A stretch of DNA of 64,000 bases from the NCBI RefSeq assembly GCF_040395035.1, contig NZ_JBEBRB010000008.1, forward strand, positions 1-64,000, read 5' to 3'. The notes beneath the pieces are model-generated. The model made no database searches, was not told the origin of the DNA, and saw only the letters and a list, made by a program, of their open reading frames with translations. Positions within the stretch are counted from its first letter, which is position 1; every line of letters starts with the position of its first letter. Below, piece by piece: positions 53,627 through 63,296 of this stretch. A program made the translations under genes and the position numbers. The stretch is from Parapedobacter lycopersici_A. GTDB taxonomy: Bacteria; Bacteroidota; Bacteroidia; Sphingobacteriales; Sphingobacteriaceae.

Positions 53627-54913
53627 ATGAGAAATATCTCATTGTTTTTTGGAAGATTTGCAAAGCCCGTTTCGGTTGCGTTGGGATTATTATTTGCGGT
53701 TTCTACCTTACAGGCCCAGGATGCGAAAGAGGGCGAAACCTTGTTCAAGGCCAACTGTTCCACTTGCCACAAAGTCTTCGGCAAGTTTCTGGGGCCTGAG
53801 CTGGCGGGTGTAAGCGAGCGGCACGATGAGGCCTGGCTGCTCAAGTGGATTCACAATGCTCCGGCCATGATTGCTTCGGGTGATGCTGCTGCGGTGGCAC
53901 TGGATGCCCAGTTTCCGAATGCGGCGATGACGGCTTTTCCCCAGCTTTCTGAAGACAATATCAAAAACATCCTGGCATACGTTAAGGCAGAGGAAGGGAA
54001 AAAAGCGGCCGGCGGCGATGCAGCCGGTGGCGCAGCAGGGGGGGCAGCCGGGGCGGCAGCAGCCAGCGGTGACGCCAGCAATTTCATGATTATTGGACTG
54101 GTCGCCGTTATCGCACTGGCTTTCGGTGTTATCTTAGTGCTCAACAAGGTAATCCGTACCCTGGAGCGCGTGCTGGCGAACAGCAAACCCGTGATCCCCG
54201 ATCCGACGGAGAAAGCACCGGGTAAAGATTACATGGCTACCCTTAAGCGGATGGCCAAGAATAAGAAACTGGTATTTTTTACCGTGCTGTTGCTGGCGGT
54301 ATTCCTGGGTTCGGCGGGTTGGAAGACCCTGTGGAATGTAGGTGTACATGAGGGCTATCAGCCGGTGCAGCCGATCAAGTTCTCGCACCAGCTGCACGCT
54401 GGGGTGAATCAGATCGATTGTGCGTACTGCCATGGCGGGGCCTATAAATCGAAAAACGCATCCATTCCTTCGGCTAACGTATGTATGAACTGCCATACAG
54501 CCATTACGGCGAGCGAGAAATACGACGGTGAACTTTCACCGGAGATCGCAAAAATTTACCGCGCCCTGGATTACAACCCGGAAACAATGGAATACGGCCC
54601 GAACAAACGGCCTATCGAATGGGTACGGATCCACAACCTGCCGGACTTCGCCTACTTTAACCACTCACAACACGTGGTTGTTGCCGGTGTGGAGTGTGAA
54701 ACCTGCCACGGTCCGATCAACACCATGGAGGAGGTATACCAGTACTCGCCGCTCACGATGAAATGGTGTGTAGACTGTCACCAGCGGACCGAAGTAAACG
54801 CAGATAATGCTTATTACGAGCAGCTCATTGCTGCACACGAGCAACTGAAGAAAGGCGAGAAAGTGACCGCAGCCATGCTGGGCGGACTGGAATGTGGAAA
54901 GTGCCACTATTAA
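53627..54913 (+). CDS. actA: Alternative complex III subunit A, multihaem cytochrome c
   Basis: A 428-residue periplasmic, membrane-anchored cytochrome of quinol:cytochrome c oxidoreductase. The ATG at 53627 begins a signal peptide ending STLQAQ; an upstream GTG is rejected. An N-terminal monohaem cytochrome c domain (CSTCHK, about 45-125) is followed by a Gly/Ala linker, a transmembrane helix (about 155-178), a second hydrophobic segment near 220, and a domain with five further CXXCH motifs (CAYCH, CMNCH, CETCH, CVDCH, CGKCH). It heads actABCDEF-coxBA. Confidence 0.93.
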   Translation: MRNISLFFGRFAKPVSVALGLLFAVSTLQAQDAKEGETLFKANCSTCHKVFGKFLGPELAGVSERHDEAWLLKWIHNAPAMIASGDAAAVALDAQFPNAAMTAFPQLSEDNIKNILAYVKAEEGKKAAGGDAAGGAAGGAAGAAAASGDASNFMIIGLVAVIALAFGVILVLNKVIRTLERVLANSKPVIPDPTEKAPGKDYMATLKRMAKNKKLVFFTVLLLAVFLGSAGWKTLWNVGVHEGYQPVQPIKFSHQLHAGVNQIDCAYCHGGAYKSKNASIPSANVCMNCHTAITASEKYDGELSPEIAKIYRALDYNPETMEYGPNKRPIEWVRIHNLPDFAYFNHSQHVVVAGVECETCHGPINTMEEVYQYSPLTMKWCVDCHQRTEVNADNAYYEQLIAAHEQLKKGEKVTAAMLGGLECGKCHY

Positions 54914-54955
54914 TAAAATACAAATTAGAAATACGCAATCTTAGATATAGCTTAA

Positions 54956-57900
54956 ATGGATAGCAACAAGAAATATTGGAAAGGTTTGGAAGAACTGCAG
55001 CAGACGCCCGCTTTTGTGGAGAAAAGCAAAGGGGAGTTTGCCGAATCGATTCCGGTAGAGGAGGTATTGAATGAAGCTGGGCTGAGTACGAAAACGCCGC
55101 GTCGCGATTTTCTTAAAGCACTGGGATTTGGTGTAGGCGCCGTAACGCTGGCAGCCTGTAACCGCACCCCATTACATAAATCAATTCCGTATCTGATTAA
55201 ACCGGAGGAAGTTACCCCCGGTATACCGAACTTCTATGCATCCAGTTTCAACGGCCAGAGTGTATTGGTGAGAACCCGTGAAGGCCGCCCCATTCTGCTG
55301 GAAGCTAATCCGGCAGCACAGGGACTGAACTGCGGAACGGACGCAGGGACGCAGGCCGCGGTGCTTGATCTTTACGATCAGGCGAAGCTGCAGGGTCCAA
55401 AGTTCCACGGAACGGATACGTCATGGGATGAGCTGGATACGCAGGTGGTGACCGCGTTGGGAAGCGCGGCTGCAGCAGGCAAGCAGATCCGTATTATTGC
55501 TTCTACCGTGAACAGTCCGTCCACCATGGCGACGATTGCCCGGTTTACCGAAAAGTATCCGACAACCCGCTTAATTGAAGTGGACGCCGTTTCATACAGT
55601 GGCATAACCAAGGCAAACCAACAAAGCTTTGGAAAAGCAGTGGTGCCGCAGTACCGGTTTGACCGCGCTGATGTGATTGTCAGCGTGGCTGCCGATTTCC
55701 TGGGAACCTGGGTAAGCGGCGAAGAACATACACAGCAATATATTTCCAACCGCGATTACAAGAGCCTGAAAAAAGGCCGGATGTCGCGGCATATCCAGTT
55801 TGAAGGGGGGATGAGCCTTACCGGCTCCAATGCCGACGTACGTGTAGCCATCAAGCCTTCCGAAGAAGGACCCCTGCTGATCGCATTGTATAATGCCATT
55901 ACCGGTGGTTCGTTGCCGGGAGGGCTGTCTTCAAACAACAAGGCGCAGACTGCGCTGAAACTGGTTGCGCAGGAACTGCGGCAGGCGCAGGGCCGTGCGG
56001 TTGTCGTGTCGGGTGCCAATGATATCGCCATTCAGACACTGACCAACGCCATCAACGTGGCGCTGGGAAGCTATGGCAACACGATTGATCTGGATAACCC
56101 TTCATACCTGCTTAAAGGAGATGAGGAAGCATTTTCCGCGTTTCTGGCTGAAGCGAACCGGGGCGATGTAGATGTGGCTTTTTTCCTGAACAGCAATCCG
56201 CTGTATTACCACCCTGATGCAACAGCCGTAAAGGCAGCGCTCGACAAGATTAAGTTCAAACTTTCTTTTGCGGACCGGGAAGATGAGACGGCTTCGGAGC
56301 TGGATGCCATTGCGCCAAACCATAATTTCCTTGAGTCGTGGGGCGATGCCCATCCGCGCGGCGGATACTACACCATCGTACAGCCTACCATTAATCCGGT
56401 TTACAATACCCGCCAGGCAGAACAGAGCCTGCTGATCTGGGCCGGTGACACAACAGACTACTACACCTTTGTAAAAACAAACTGGGAGCAGAATATTCTG
56501 GCCGGCAGCAGCAAGACCTGGAAGGATGTGCTGCAGACCGGTTTCGAATATAAGGGCGATGCACCTGCAGGTACCTATACGTTTGATACGTCGGGCCTCG
56601 CTGCTGTTGCTGCTGCCATTACCAAACAGAGCCAGGCATTGGCCAAAGATGTGGAAGTGCAGCTTTATCAAAGTATCGCGCTTCGCGACGGCCGCCAGGC
56701 GAACAACGCTTTCTTGCTGGAACTGCCTGACCCGATATCGAAAGTAACCTGGGATAACTACGCGGCGCTGAATCCGAAGTTTGCCGAGTCACTCGGACTG
56801 GGTGAAAACAGCGTAGTTGAAGTGGAGGGGGAGAACGGCTATAAGGTTATTCTGCCCGTGCTGATGCAGCCGGGACAGGCAATGGGAACGGTGTCCATTG
56901 CAGTTGGGTACGGACGGACCAAAGTGGGTAAAGCCGGAAATAACGTCGGCCAGAACGCGTATCCTTTCGCAAAAATGGTTAACGGAACGCTGCAGTTTAA
57001 TACCACCGCGAAACTGAACAAAGCAAGCGGATCGTACGAACTGGCACAAACCCAGACGCACCACACCATTGAGGGGCGTAATATCATCCGTGAAACAACA
57101 TTTGCAAAATATAAGGAAGACCCAAGCCACAATACAGGCCGCTGGTCGGACTCGCATAAAACGTATGACCTGTGGGACAAATACGAAGAGCCGGGACATA
57201 AATGGGTAATGGCGATTGACCTGAATGCCTGTACGGGATGTGGTTCCTGTATTGTTGCCTGCAGTGTCGAGAACAACGTGCCGGTCGTTGGCCGGGATGA
57301 GGTACGCCGCCGCCGGGAAATGCACTGGTTGCGTATCGATCGCTACTATACCATTGAACAGGAAGGGGAGTCGTACACCGAAGAGGATGAAATCGGCCGG
57401 CTTGAGGACCTCGAAAATGTTTCCGTAGTGCATCAGCCGATGCTATGCCAGCACTGTGACCACGCGCCGTGTGAAACGGTTTGCCCGGTACTGGCTACCG
57501 TACACTCTTCAGAAGGATTGAACCACATGGCCTATAACCGTTGCTTCGGTACACGGTACTGTGCAAATAACTGCCCATATAAAGTGCGCCGGTTTAACTG
57601 GTTCAACTACTGGAATGACTCCAGGTTTGACAATTACCTGAACAACGAGTTTACCCAATTGGTACTGAATCCGGATGTGGTATCCCGTACCCGCGGAGTG
57701 ATGGAGAAATGCAGCATGTGTATCCAACGGATCCAGGCAGGTAAGCTCCAGGCCAAAATTGAGCAACGCCCGCTGAAGGATGGGGACATTAAGCTGGCCT
57801 GCAGCGCAGCATGTTCGGCCAATGCCATTATCTTCGGAGATGCCAACGACCCGAATTCGGAGGTCTCCAAGGCATTGCGTAACGAACGGGTTTACTACGT

Positions 57901-57970
57901 ACTGGAAGAACTTAACGTACAGCCGGGTGTCGGTTACATGACTAAGGTGAGAAATACATTTGAGGCTTAA
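54956..57970 (+). CDS. actB: Alternative complex III subunit B, molybdopterin-like/iron-sulfur protein
   Basis: A 1004-residue periplasmic subunit carrying electrons from quinol to haems. A twin-arginine signal (PRRDFLKALGFGVG) lies at about 45-65. The middle resembles the molybdopterin oxidoreductase fold, but this subunit is known to lack the cofactor in ACIII. The C-terminal third has ferredoxin-type cysteine clusters: CTGCGSCIVAC, CQHCDHAPCETVC, CFGTRYCANNCPY and CSMC, ACSAAC. It sits 42 bases after actA and 16 before actC. Confidence 0.95.
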   Translation: MDSNKKYWKGLEELQQTPAFVEKSKGEFAESIPVEEVLNEAGLSTKTPRRDFLKALGFGVGAVTLAACNRTPLHKSIPYLIKPEEVTPGIPNFYASSFNGQSVLVRTREGRPILLEANPAAQGLNCGTDAGTQAAVLDLYDQAKLQGPKFHGTDTSWDELDTQVVTALGSAAAAGKQIRIIASTVNSPSTMATIARFTEKYPTTRLIEVDAVSYSGITKANQQSFGKAVVPQYRFDRADVIVSVAADFLGTWVSGEEHTQQYISNRDYKSLKKGRMSRHIQFEGGMSLTGSNADVRVAIKPSEEGPLLIALYNAITGGSLPGGLSSNNKAQTALKLVAQELRQAQGRAVVVSGANDIAIQTLTNAINVALGSYGNTIDLDNPSYLLKGDEEAFSAFLAEANRGDVDVAFFLNSNPLYYHPDATAVKAALDKIKFKLSFADREDETASELDAIAPNHNFLESWGDAHPRGGYYTIVQPTINPVYNTRQAEQSLLIWAGDTTDYYTFVKTNWEQNILAGSSKTWKDVLQTGFEYKGDAPAGTYTFDTSGLAAVAAAITKQSQALAKDVEVQLYQSIALRDGRQANNAFLLELPDPISKVTWDNYAALNPKFAESLGLGENSVVEVEGENGYKVILPVLMQPGQAMGTVSIAVGYGRTKVGKAGNNVGQNAYPFAKMVNGTLQFNTTAKLNKASGSYELAQTQTHHTIEGRNIIRETTFAKYKEDPSHNTGRWSDSHKTYDLWDKYEEPGHKWVMAIDLNACTGCGSCIVACSVENNVPVVGRDEVRRRREMHWLRIDRYYTIEQEGESYTEEDEIGRLEDLENVSVVHQPMLCQHCDHAPCETVCPVLATVHSSEGLNHMAYNRCFGTRYCANNCPYKVRRFNWFNYWNDSRFDNYLNNEFTQLVLNPDVVSRTRGVMEKCSMCIQRIQAGKLQAKIEQRPLKDGDIKLACSAACSANAIIFGDANDPNSEVSKALRNERVYYVLEELNVQPGVGYMTKVRNTFEA

Positions 57971-57986
57971 TTCGAAATAACATACT

Positions 57987-59468
57987 ATGTCATCGCATAA
58001 CGAATCAATAATAAGAGAACCATTAATTACCGGGAAGGATATTACCTACGCGAAAGTGACGGATGATATTCTGCTTCCGGTAGAAAACAAGCCGAATAAG
58101 GCTTGGTGGATCGGGTTTACGCTGGCTGCTTTGGGAGCCTTGCTTTGGGTGGTCAGTGTAAGTTATACCTTCTGGACAGGTATTGGCGCCTGGGGACTGA
58201 ATAAAACCGTGGGCTGGGCCTGGGATATTACCGACTTCGTTTGGTGGGTGGGTATCGGCCACGCCGGTACACTGATTTCTGCCGTGTTGTTGATTTTCCG
58301 TCAGAACTGGCGGAACTCGATTAACCGTTCGGCAGAAGCGATGACGATCTTTGCGGTAATCTGTGCCGCCACATACGTGGTTGCACACATGGGACGCCCC
58401 TGGCTGGCTTATTGGATTTTCCCATTGCCCAATCAATTTGGATCGCTTTGGGTGAATTTCAACTCCCCGCTGGTTTGGGATGCTTTCGCTATTTCAACAT
58501 ATTTTACGGTATCGCTGGTTTTCTGGTACTGCGGTCTGTTGCCGGATATAGCTTCGGTACGCGATCGTGCCGCGGGACTGAAACGGCGGATTTATTCCAT
58601 CATGTCTTTCGGATGGAATGGCTCGGTAAAGACCTGGCAGCGGTTTGAGATTGTTTCGCTGATCCTTGCTGGTATTTCCACCCCGCTGGTACTTTCCGTG
58701 CACACCATCGTATCCATGGACTTTGCCACTTCCGTGATTCCGGGCTGGCACACCACAATCTTCCCGCCATACTTTGTCGCAGGCGCGATTTTCTCCGGGT
58801 TTGCCATGGTACAGACGCTGTTGCTGGTCATGCGTAAGGTTCTCAATTTCGAGAACTACATCACCATGTTCCATATCGAGTCGATGAACAAGATCATTCT
58901 GGTAACGGGATCCATTGTGGGTATCGCCTACCTGACAGAGCTGTTCATTGCCTGGTATTCGGGATCGGAGTATGAAATGTATGCGTTCGCCAATCGTATT
59001 GCTGGCCCCTACTGGTGGGCATACTGGACGATGATGACGTGTAACGTGATTTCTCCCCAGTTGTTCTGGTTCAAGAAAATCCGGACCAGCATTCCGATTT
59101 CCTGGGTATTATCCATCGTGGTGAATATCGGGATGTGGTTTGAACGGTTTGTCATCATTGTGACTTCCCTTCACCGCGATTATCTTCCTTCAAGCTGGGC
59201 AATGTTCTACCCCAGCTGGGTGGATGTTGGGGTTTTCGTAGGGTCAATCGGTGTGTTCTTCACCTTGTTCCTCTTGTTCCTGCGGTTCCTCCCCAGTATT
59301 GCCATTGCCGAGGTAAAACTGCTGTTGAAGAGTGCGAGCTTACAGCAGAAGACCAAGCTGGTTAAGGAAGGCCACCTGAATCCGGAACAGGTTGAGTTCT
59401 TTAGGAACTCGTTGACGAAATATGATTCCGTAACGGAAGAAGATATTAAAGAGTTAGAAATCAAATAG
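57987..59468 (+). CDS. actC: Alternative complex III subunit C, NrfD-like quinol-binding membrane protein
   Basis: A 493-residue integral membrane protein with about 10 helices of the NrfD/PsrC family, which takes electrons from menaquinol. Blocks such as FVWWVGIGHAGTLISAVLLI, RNSINRSAEAMTIFAV and FDFA-type SMDFATSVIPGWHTTIFPPYF are characteristic of ActC. The stop is 2 bases before actD. The related ActF lies downstream. Confidence 0.95.
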   Translation: MSSHNESIIREPLITGKDITYAKVTDDILLPVENKPNKAWWIGFTLAALGALLWVVSVSYTFWTGIGAWGLNKTVGWAWDITDFVWWVGIGHAGTLISAVLLIFRQNWRNSINRSAEAMTIFAVICAATYVVAHMGRPWLAYWIFPLPNQFGSLWVNFNSPLVWDAFAISTYFTVSLVFWYCGLLPDIASVRDRAAGLKRRIYSIMSFGWNGSVKTWQRFEIVSLILAGISTPLVLSVHTIVSMDFATSVIPGWHTTIFPPYFVAGAIFSGFAMVQTLLLVMRKVLNFENYITMFHIESMNKIILVTGSIVGIAYLTELFIAWYSGSEYEMYAFANRIAGPYWWAYWTMMTCNVISPQLFWFKKIRTSIPISWVLSIVVNIGMWFERFVIIVTSLHRDYLPSSWAMFYPSWVDVGVFVGSIGVFFTLFLLFLRFLPSIAIAEVKLLLKSASLQQKTKLVKEGHLNPEQVEFFRNSLTKYDSVTEEDIKELEIK

Positions 59469-59470
59469 CA

Positions 59471-60007
59471 ATGAGCAATACAAAATATATCATTGGAAGC
59501 TTTGCCGATCCGGATGAAATGATGGATGGGATCGACAGGCTGCAAGCGAACAACATCGGGATTTATGACTGTTTTACACCGATGCCGATCCACGGGATCG
59601 AAGCCAAGCTTGGCGTGAGACCCTCACGGCTGCCGATCGCCGCTTTTTGTTTCGGTATTACGGGAACAATGCTCGGATTCAGCCTCCTGTATTATACCAT
59701 GACATACGATTGGCCGATGAATATCGGTGGAAAGCCGGCTTTGCCGCTGCCAAACTTTGTGCCCGTAACGTTTGAGGTAACCATTCTGCTGTGTGCCCTG
59801 GGTATGGTCGCTACTTTTTTCTTCCGGAATCATTTATTCCCGGGACGTGCCCCCAGGGTAATGGATCTGCGGGCGTCGGACGATCGCTTTATCATTGCCA
59901 TTGATGCCCGGGAAAATACCGACCATGAGAAGATAGCGAATCTGCTGAAAGAAGCGGGCGCGGTTGAAGTTAAGTACAATGAAAGAAAATATGTTAGCTA
60001 TGAATAG
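59471..60007 (+). CDS. actD: Alternative complex III subunit D (DUF3341)
   Basis: A 178-residue protein with two central membrane helices (RLPIAAFCFGITGTMLGFSL and FVPVTFEVTILLCALGMVAT) and cytoplasmic-type ends. FADPDEMMDGIDRL and DCFTPMPIHG are typical of DUF3341. It is a structural subunit of ACIII. Its 3' end overlaps actE by 8 bases. Confidence 0.93.
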   Translation: MSNTKYIIGSFADPDEMMDGIDRLQANNIGIYDCFTPMPIHGIEAKLGVRPSRLPIAAFCFGITGTMLGFSLLYYTMTYDWPMNIGGKPALPLPNFVPVTFEVTILLCALGMVATFFFRNHLFPGRAPRVMDLRASDDRFIIAIDARENTDHEKIANLLKEAGAVEVKYNERKYVSYE

Positions 60008-60629
60008 GAAGAATTTTCTTGGAGCGATCAGTGCGGCGGTGGCTATTGCTGCCGTGGTCAGTGCTTGCGGCGACGGGACGACGCGCAGCAGGGGATGGGA
60101 ATTCTCGAGAAATATGTACGATCCTATTGGCTATAATCCCGACCAACCGAACAACAATTTCAAGGACGGAAAGACAGCGCAGACACCTCCGGCCAATACA
60201 ACGCCGGTGGGATTCGAGCGATTCGAATATCCCAACACCATGGAGGGATACGAACGCGCCGGTGCCGAATTGGTGAACCCATTGGCAAGAACAGAAAAGA
60301 CCCTGGCCGAAGGGGAAGCGTTGTACCAAACTTACTGTGCCGTTTGCCACGGGCCGGAAGGCCATGGAGACGGACCGATCACAAAGGATCGCGAATTGGT
60401 GACGTCTACGGAGCGGAGAATGCTGGAAAACTTCCCGCCGCCGCCTTCGTATGCTGCAAGTGATGGGATCAATTCATCCAGGGGAGGTGCAATGGCAGCG
60501 TTAACCGATGGTAAGATTTACCACACGATTACATATGGATTGAATATGATGGGATCGCATGCTTCCCAGCTGTCGCCCGAAGAGCGTTGGAAAGTAGTTA
60601 TGTACGTTAGGGAATTACAAAAGAATTAA
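60000..60629 (+). CDS. actE: Alternative complex III subunit E, monohaem cytochrome c lipoprotein
   Basis: A 209-residue lipoprotein. The ATG at 60000 is chosen because it gives a compact signal (NRKNFLGAISAAVAIAAVVSAC); earlier ATGs would lengthen it by up to 12 residues. One CXXCH motif lies in YQTYCAVCHGPEGHGDG, with the distal Met probably in GLNMMGSHASQL. It passes electrons from ACIII toward the oxidase. The start overlaps actD, so translation is coupled. Confidence 0.92.
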   Translation: MNRKNFLGAISAAVAIAAVVSACGDGTTRSRGWEFSRNMYDPIGYNPDQPNNNFKDGKTAQTPPANTTPVGFERFEYPNTMEGYERAGAELVNPLARTEKTLAEGEALYQTYCAVCHGPEGHGDGPITKDRELVTSTERRMLENFPPPPSYAASDGINSSRGGAMAALTDGKIYHTITYGLNMMGSHASQLSPEERWKVVMYVRELQKN

Positions 60630-60649
60630 TATTATATCAGCTATATTAA

Positions 60650-61885
60650 ATGGGAACTCACAGTCATCATCACGATTATAATTTTTCCGAACAGTTTGTG
60701 TTCACCGGAAGGGCAAAGACCCTGAGTTTGGTCGCCATCGTTGTGGGCGTAGTGGCCATTGCTTTTGGTCTGCTTTCCAGCGACCATATTATGGTGGAGC
60801 GTACGTACGCCAACTTGTTGCTGATGGGGTACTATTTTACCTGCGTATGTGCAGCGGGCGGATTCTTTTTAGCGGTGCAATATGTCACCCAATCCGGCTG
60901 GTCATCGGGCCTTATCCGTATTCCCCAGGCAATGGCAAGTGTTTTGCCGATTGCTGCACTGTTGCTGTTGGTCATTATCATTGGCGGATTATTTTCGCAC
61001 AATTTGTATCATCATTGGTATGCCGAAGGGCTCACGGATCCGCAAAGTCCGAATTACGACGCGCTGGTAGCCGGAAAGGCTTCATTTTTGAACGCTCCCG
61101 GCTTTCTGATCCGCCAGGTTGTTTTCATGGGCTCTTATAGCATCTGCTCCTGGTTGTTGGCTAAGTACTCATACAATGAAGACCTCGACGGAAGCCTGCA
61201 TTCGTATAAGAAGAGCTTTAAGCTTTCCGCGTTATTTCTGGTGATCTTTGGGTTCACCACACCGATCTGGTCATTTGATACTATTATGTCATTGGAAGCG
61301 CACTGGTTTTCGACCATGTTTGGCTGGTATAATTTCGCGGCCATGTGGGTAAGCGGACTGTGTGTGATTACGCTTATTATCATCCAGCTGAATAAAAGGG
61401 GCTACCTGTCGTGGGTAAATGAAAACCACCTGCATGACCTTGGAAAACTGATTTTTGGATTTTCCATCTTCTGGACATATGTATGGTTTGCCCAGTTTAT
61501 GCTGATCTGGTATGCCAACATCCCTGAAGAAACTGTATATTTCTATAAACGCTGGGAACCGGAATACAAACCCTGGTTTTGGATTAATATATTGATTAAC
61601 TTCGTGGCACCTGTATTAATACTGGTCAATCGCGACTTTGTCCGTAACCGGAACATGCTCGCTTTTGTATGTATCCTGCTGTTGGCCGGACACTGGCTTG
61701 ATTATTACATTATGGTGATGCCCGGCACGGTGGAATCACACCGTGGATTCGGGTGGATCGAGATCGGTGCAGCGTTGGGTTTTGTGGGACTGTTTAGCTT
61801 CCTGGTACTCAATAAGCTGAGTAAACACGCCCTGGCACCCGCAAAACACCCCTTCTTGGAGGAAAGTTTACATCATCAAATATAA
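60650..61885 (+). CDS. actF: Alternative complex III subunit F, NrfD-like membrane protein
   Basis: A 411-residue integral membrane protein with about 10 helices, the second NrfD-like subunit of ACIII. The N-terminus is His-rich (GTHSHHHDYNFSEQF). Blocks PIWSFDTIMSLEAHWFSTMF, GWYNFAAMWVSG and IFWTYVWFAQFMLIWYANIP are typical of this subunit. It is followed after 43 bases by coxB. Confidence 0.94.
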   Translation: MGTHSHHHDYNFSEQFVFTGRAKTLSLVAIVVGVVAIAFGLLSSDHIMVERTYANLLLMGYYFTCVCAAGGFFLAVQYVTQSGWSSGLIRIPQAMASVLPIAALLLLVIIIGGLFSHNLYHHWYAEGLTDPQSPNYDALVAGKASFLNAPGFLIRQVVFMGSYSICSWLLAKYSYNEDLDGSLHSYKKSFKLSALFLVIFGFTTPIWSFDTIMSLEAHWFSTMFGWYNFAAMWVSGLCVITLIIIQLNKRGYLSWVNENHLHDLGKLIFGFSIFWTYVWFAQFMLIWYANIPEETVYFYKRWEPEYKPWFWINILINFVAPVLILVNRDFVRNRNMLAFVCILLLAGHWLDYYIMVMPGTVESHRGFGWIEIGAALGFVGLFSFLVLNKLSKHALAPAKHPFLEESLHHQI

Positions 61886-61928
61886 GTTGGTAGAATAAGA
61901 GACATTAGTATTATCGTTATTATTAGAA

Positions 61929-63263
61929 ATGGGCTTTATAAAATATATCAATTTGAAGACGGTTTTTATACTGGCATTGAGCATCAGTATGGGGCTGTCA
62001 GGCAGGGCATTTTCTCAGGAAGCTGATACAGCTGCACGCGTTACCGATACGACTGCTTCCGCAAGCAGTGCCGGAGATGCAGCGCCTGCGGATACAGCGG
62101 CATTGGCCGACACGGCAGCGGTAGCGCCGGCGGCAAGCAAGGCAGCTGCTGCGCCTGCACCGGCAGCGGAACCCGAAAGTAAACTGGACATCGATCCGCA
62201 GGTATATACTAATTTCTTTTATTATACCCTGCTCTTCTTTTTGATCTGTGTGGTGGTCGCGGTAATCGGCCGGATACTGAAGGTATACGAACTTACCCGG
62301 AAAATGAATGGTTTGGATGCCGAGTATTACATGTATAATTTCCACGCCTATTTTTTCCTGGTTTCCCTGATCGCCGGACTGTACGGTGTGTATTGGTCTT
62401 ATGCCCATCACGGCACGCAGGCCTGGCGGGCTGCGGCCACGGAACATGGTGCGCAGATCGATATCATGTTTTTGGTGACCACCGTAATCATTACCATTGT
62501 ATTGGTGCTTACGCATATTGCCCTGTTCGGCTTTGCCTTCAAATACCGGGCTACGCCGACACGCAAAGCTTATTTTTATCCGCATAACAACACCATCGAG
62601 AAAATCTGGACCATTGTTCCTGCGGTGGTGCTGACGATCCTGGTGCTGTTCGGGTTCTTTACCTGGCGGAGCATTACGAACGTTTCCGAAGAGGACCAAA
62701 AGAATGCATTGCTTATTGAAGTGACGGGTGAACAGTTTGCCTGGACAGTCCGTTACCCGGGCCGCGATGGAAAAATCGGCGAACGTAACTATAAATTGAC
62801 CAGCCCGTTGAACGGCCTTGGAATTGATTTTAACGATAAGAACAGCTGGGATGACCAACTGGGCTCGGAGATTGTGTTGCCGGTTAATAAGCCCGTGCGC
62901 GTCCAGATTACATCAAAGGATATTCTGCATAGTTTCTTTATTCCTGACTTCAGGGTACAGATGAACGCGGTACCGGGGATGAAGACTTATTTCCAGTTTA
63001 CTCCTACCATTACCACGGAGGAAATGCGTGATAAATTGGGCGATTATAATTATGATTTCGTGATGCTGTGCGCCAAGATCTGTGGCGGCGGACACTATAA
63101 CATGCAGAAGCGGGTACGGGTGGTAACAGAAGAAGAATATCAGGCATGGCTCAATGAGCAACCTTACTTTTTTACCGAAGAATTGAGGAAAGAATTTCAG
63201 GTATCGCAGCAAGCGGAATCAGAAAACGAACAGGACGCCAAGCTGCTGGCTACCGCAAACTAA
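61929..63263 (+). CDS. coxB: Cytochrome c oxidase subunit II
   Basis: A 444-residue subunit that receives electrons through CuA. It has a signal peptide (LALSISMGLSGRAFSQ), then an unusual Ala/Pro/Asp-rich spacer (about 40-78) before the membrane helices (three hydrophobic segments at about 92-115, 135-158 and 180-205, plus one near 228-248). The CuA site is complete: His in ILHSFFIPDF and CAKICGGGHYNM with two Cys, His and Met. No fused cytochrome c domain is seen. It couples to ACIII in the same operon. Confidence 0.94.
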   Translation: MGFIKYINLKTVFILALSISMGLSGRAFSQEADTAARVTDTTASASSAGDAAPADTAALADTAAVAPAASKAAAAPAPAAEPESKLDIDPQVYTNFFYYTLLFFLICVVVAVIGRILKVYELTRKMNGLDAEYYMYNFHAYFFLVSLIAGLYGVYWSYAHHGTQAWRAAATEHGAQIDIMFLVTTVIITIVLVLTHIALFGFAFKYRATPTRKAYFYPHNNTIEKIWTIVPAVVLTILVLFGFFTWRSITNVSEEDQKNALLIEVTGEQFAWTVRYPGRDGKIGERNYKLTSPLNGLGIDFNDKNSWDDQLGSEIVLPVNKPVRVQITSKDILHSFFIPDFRVQMNAVPGMKTYFQFTPTITTEEMRDKLGDYNYDFVMLCAKICGGGHYNMQKRVRVVTEEEYQAWLNEQPYFFTEELRKEFQVSQQAESENEQDAKLLATAN

Positions 63264-63296
63264 TGGATTGAGGATTAAAGTATTTAATAGTTAGAT

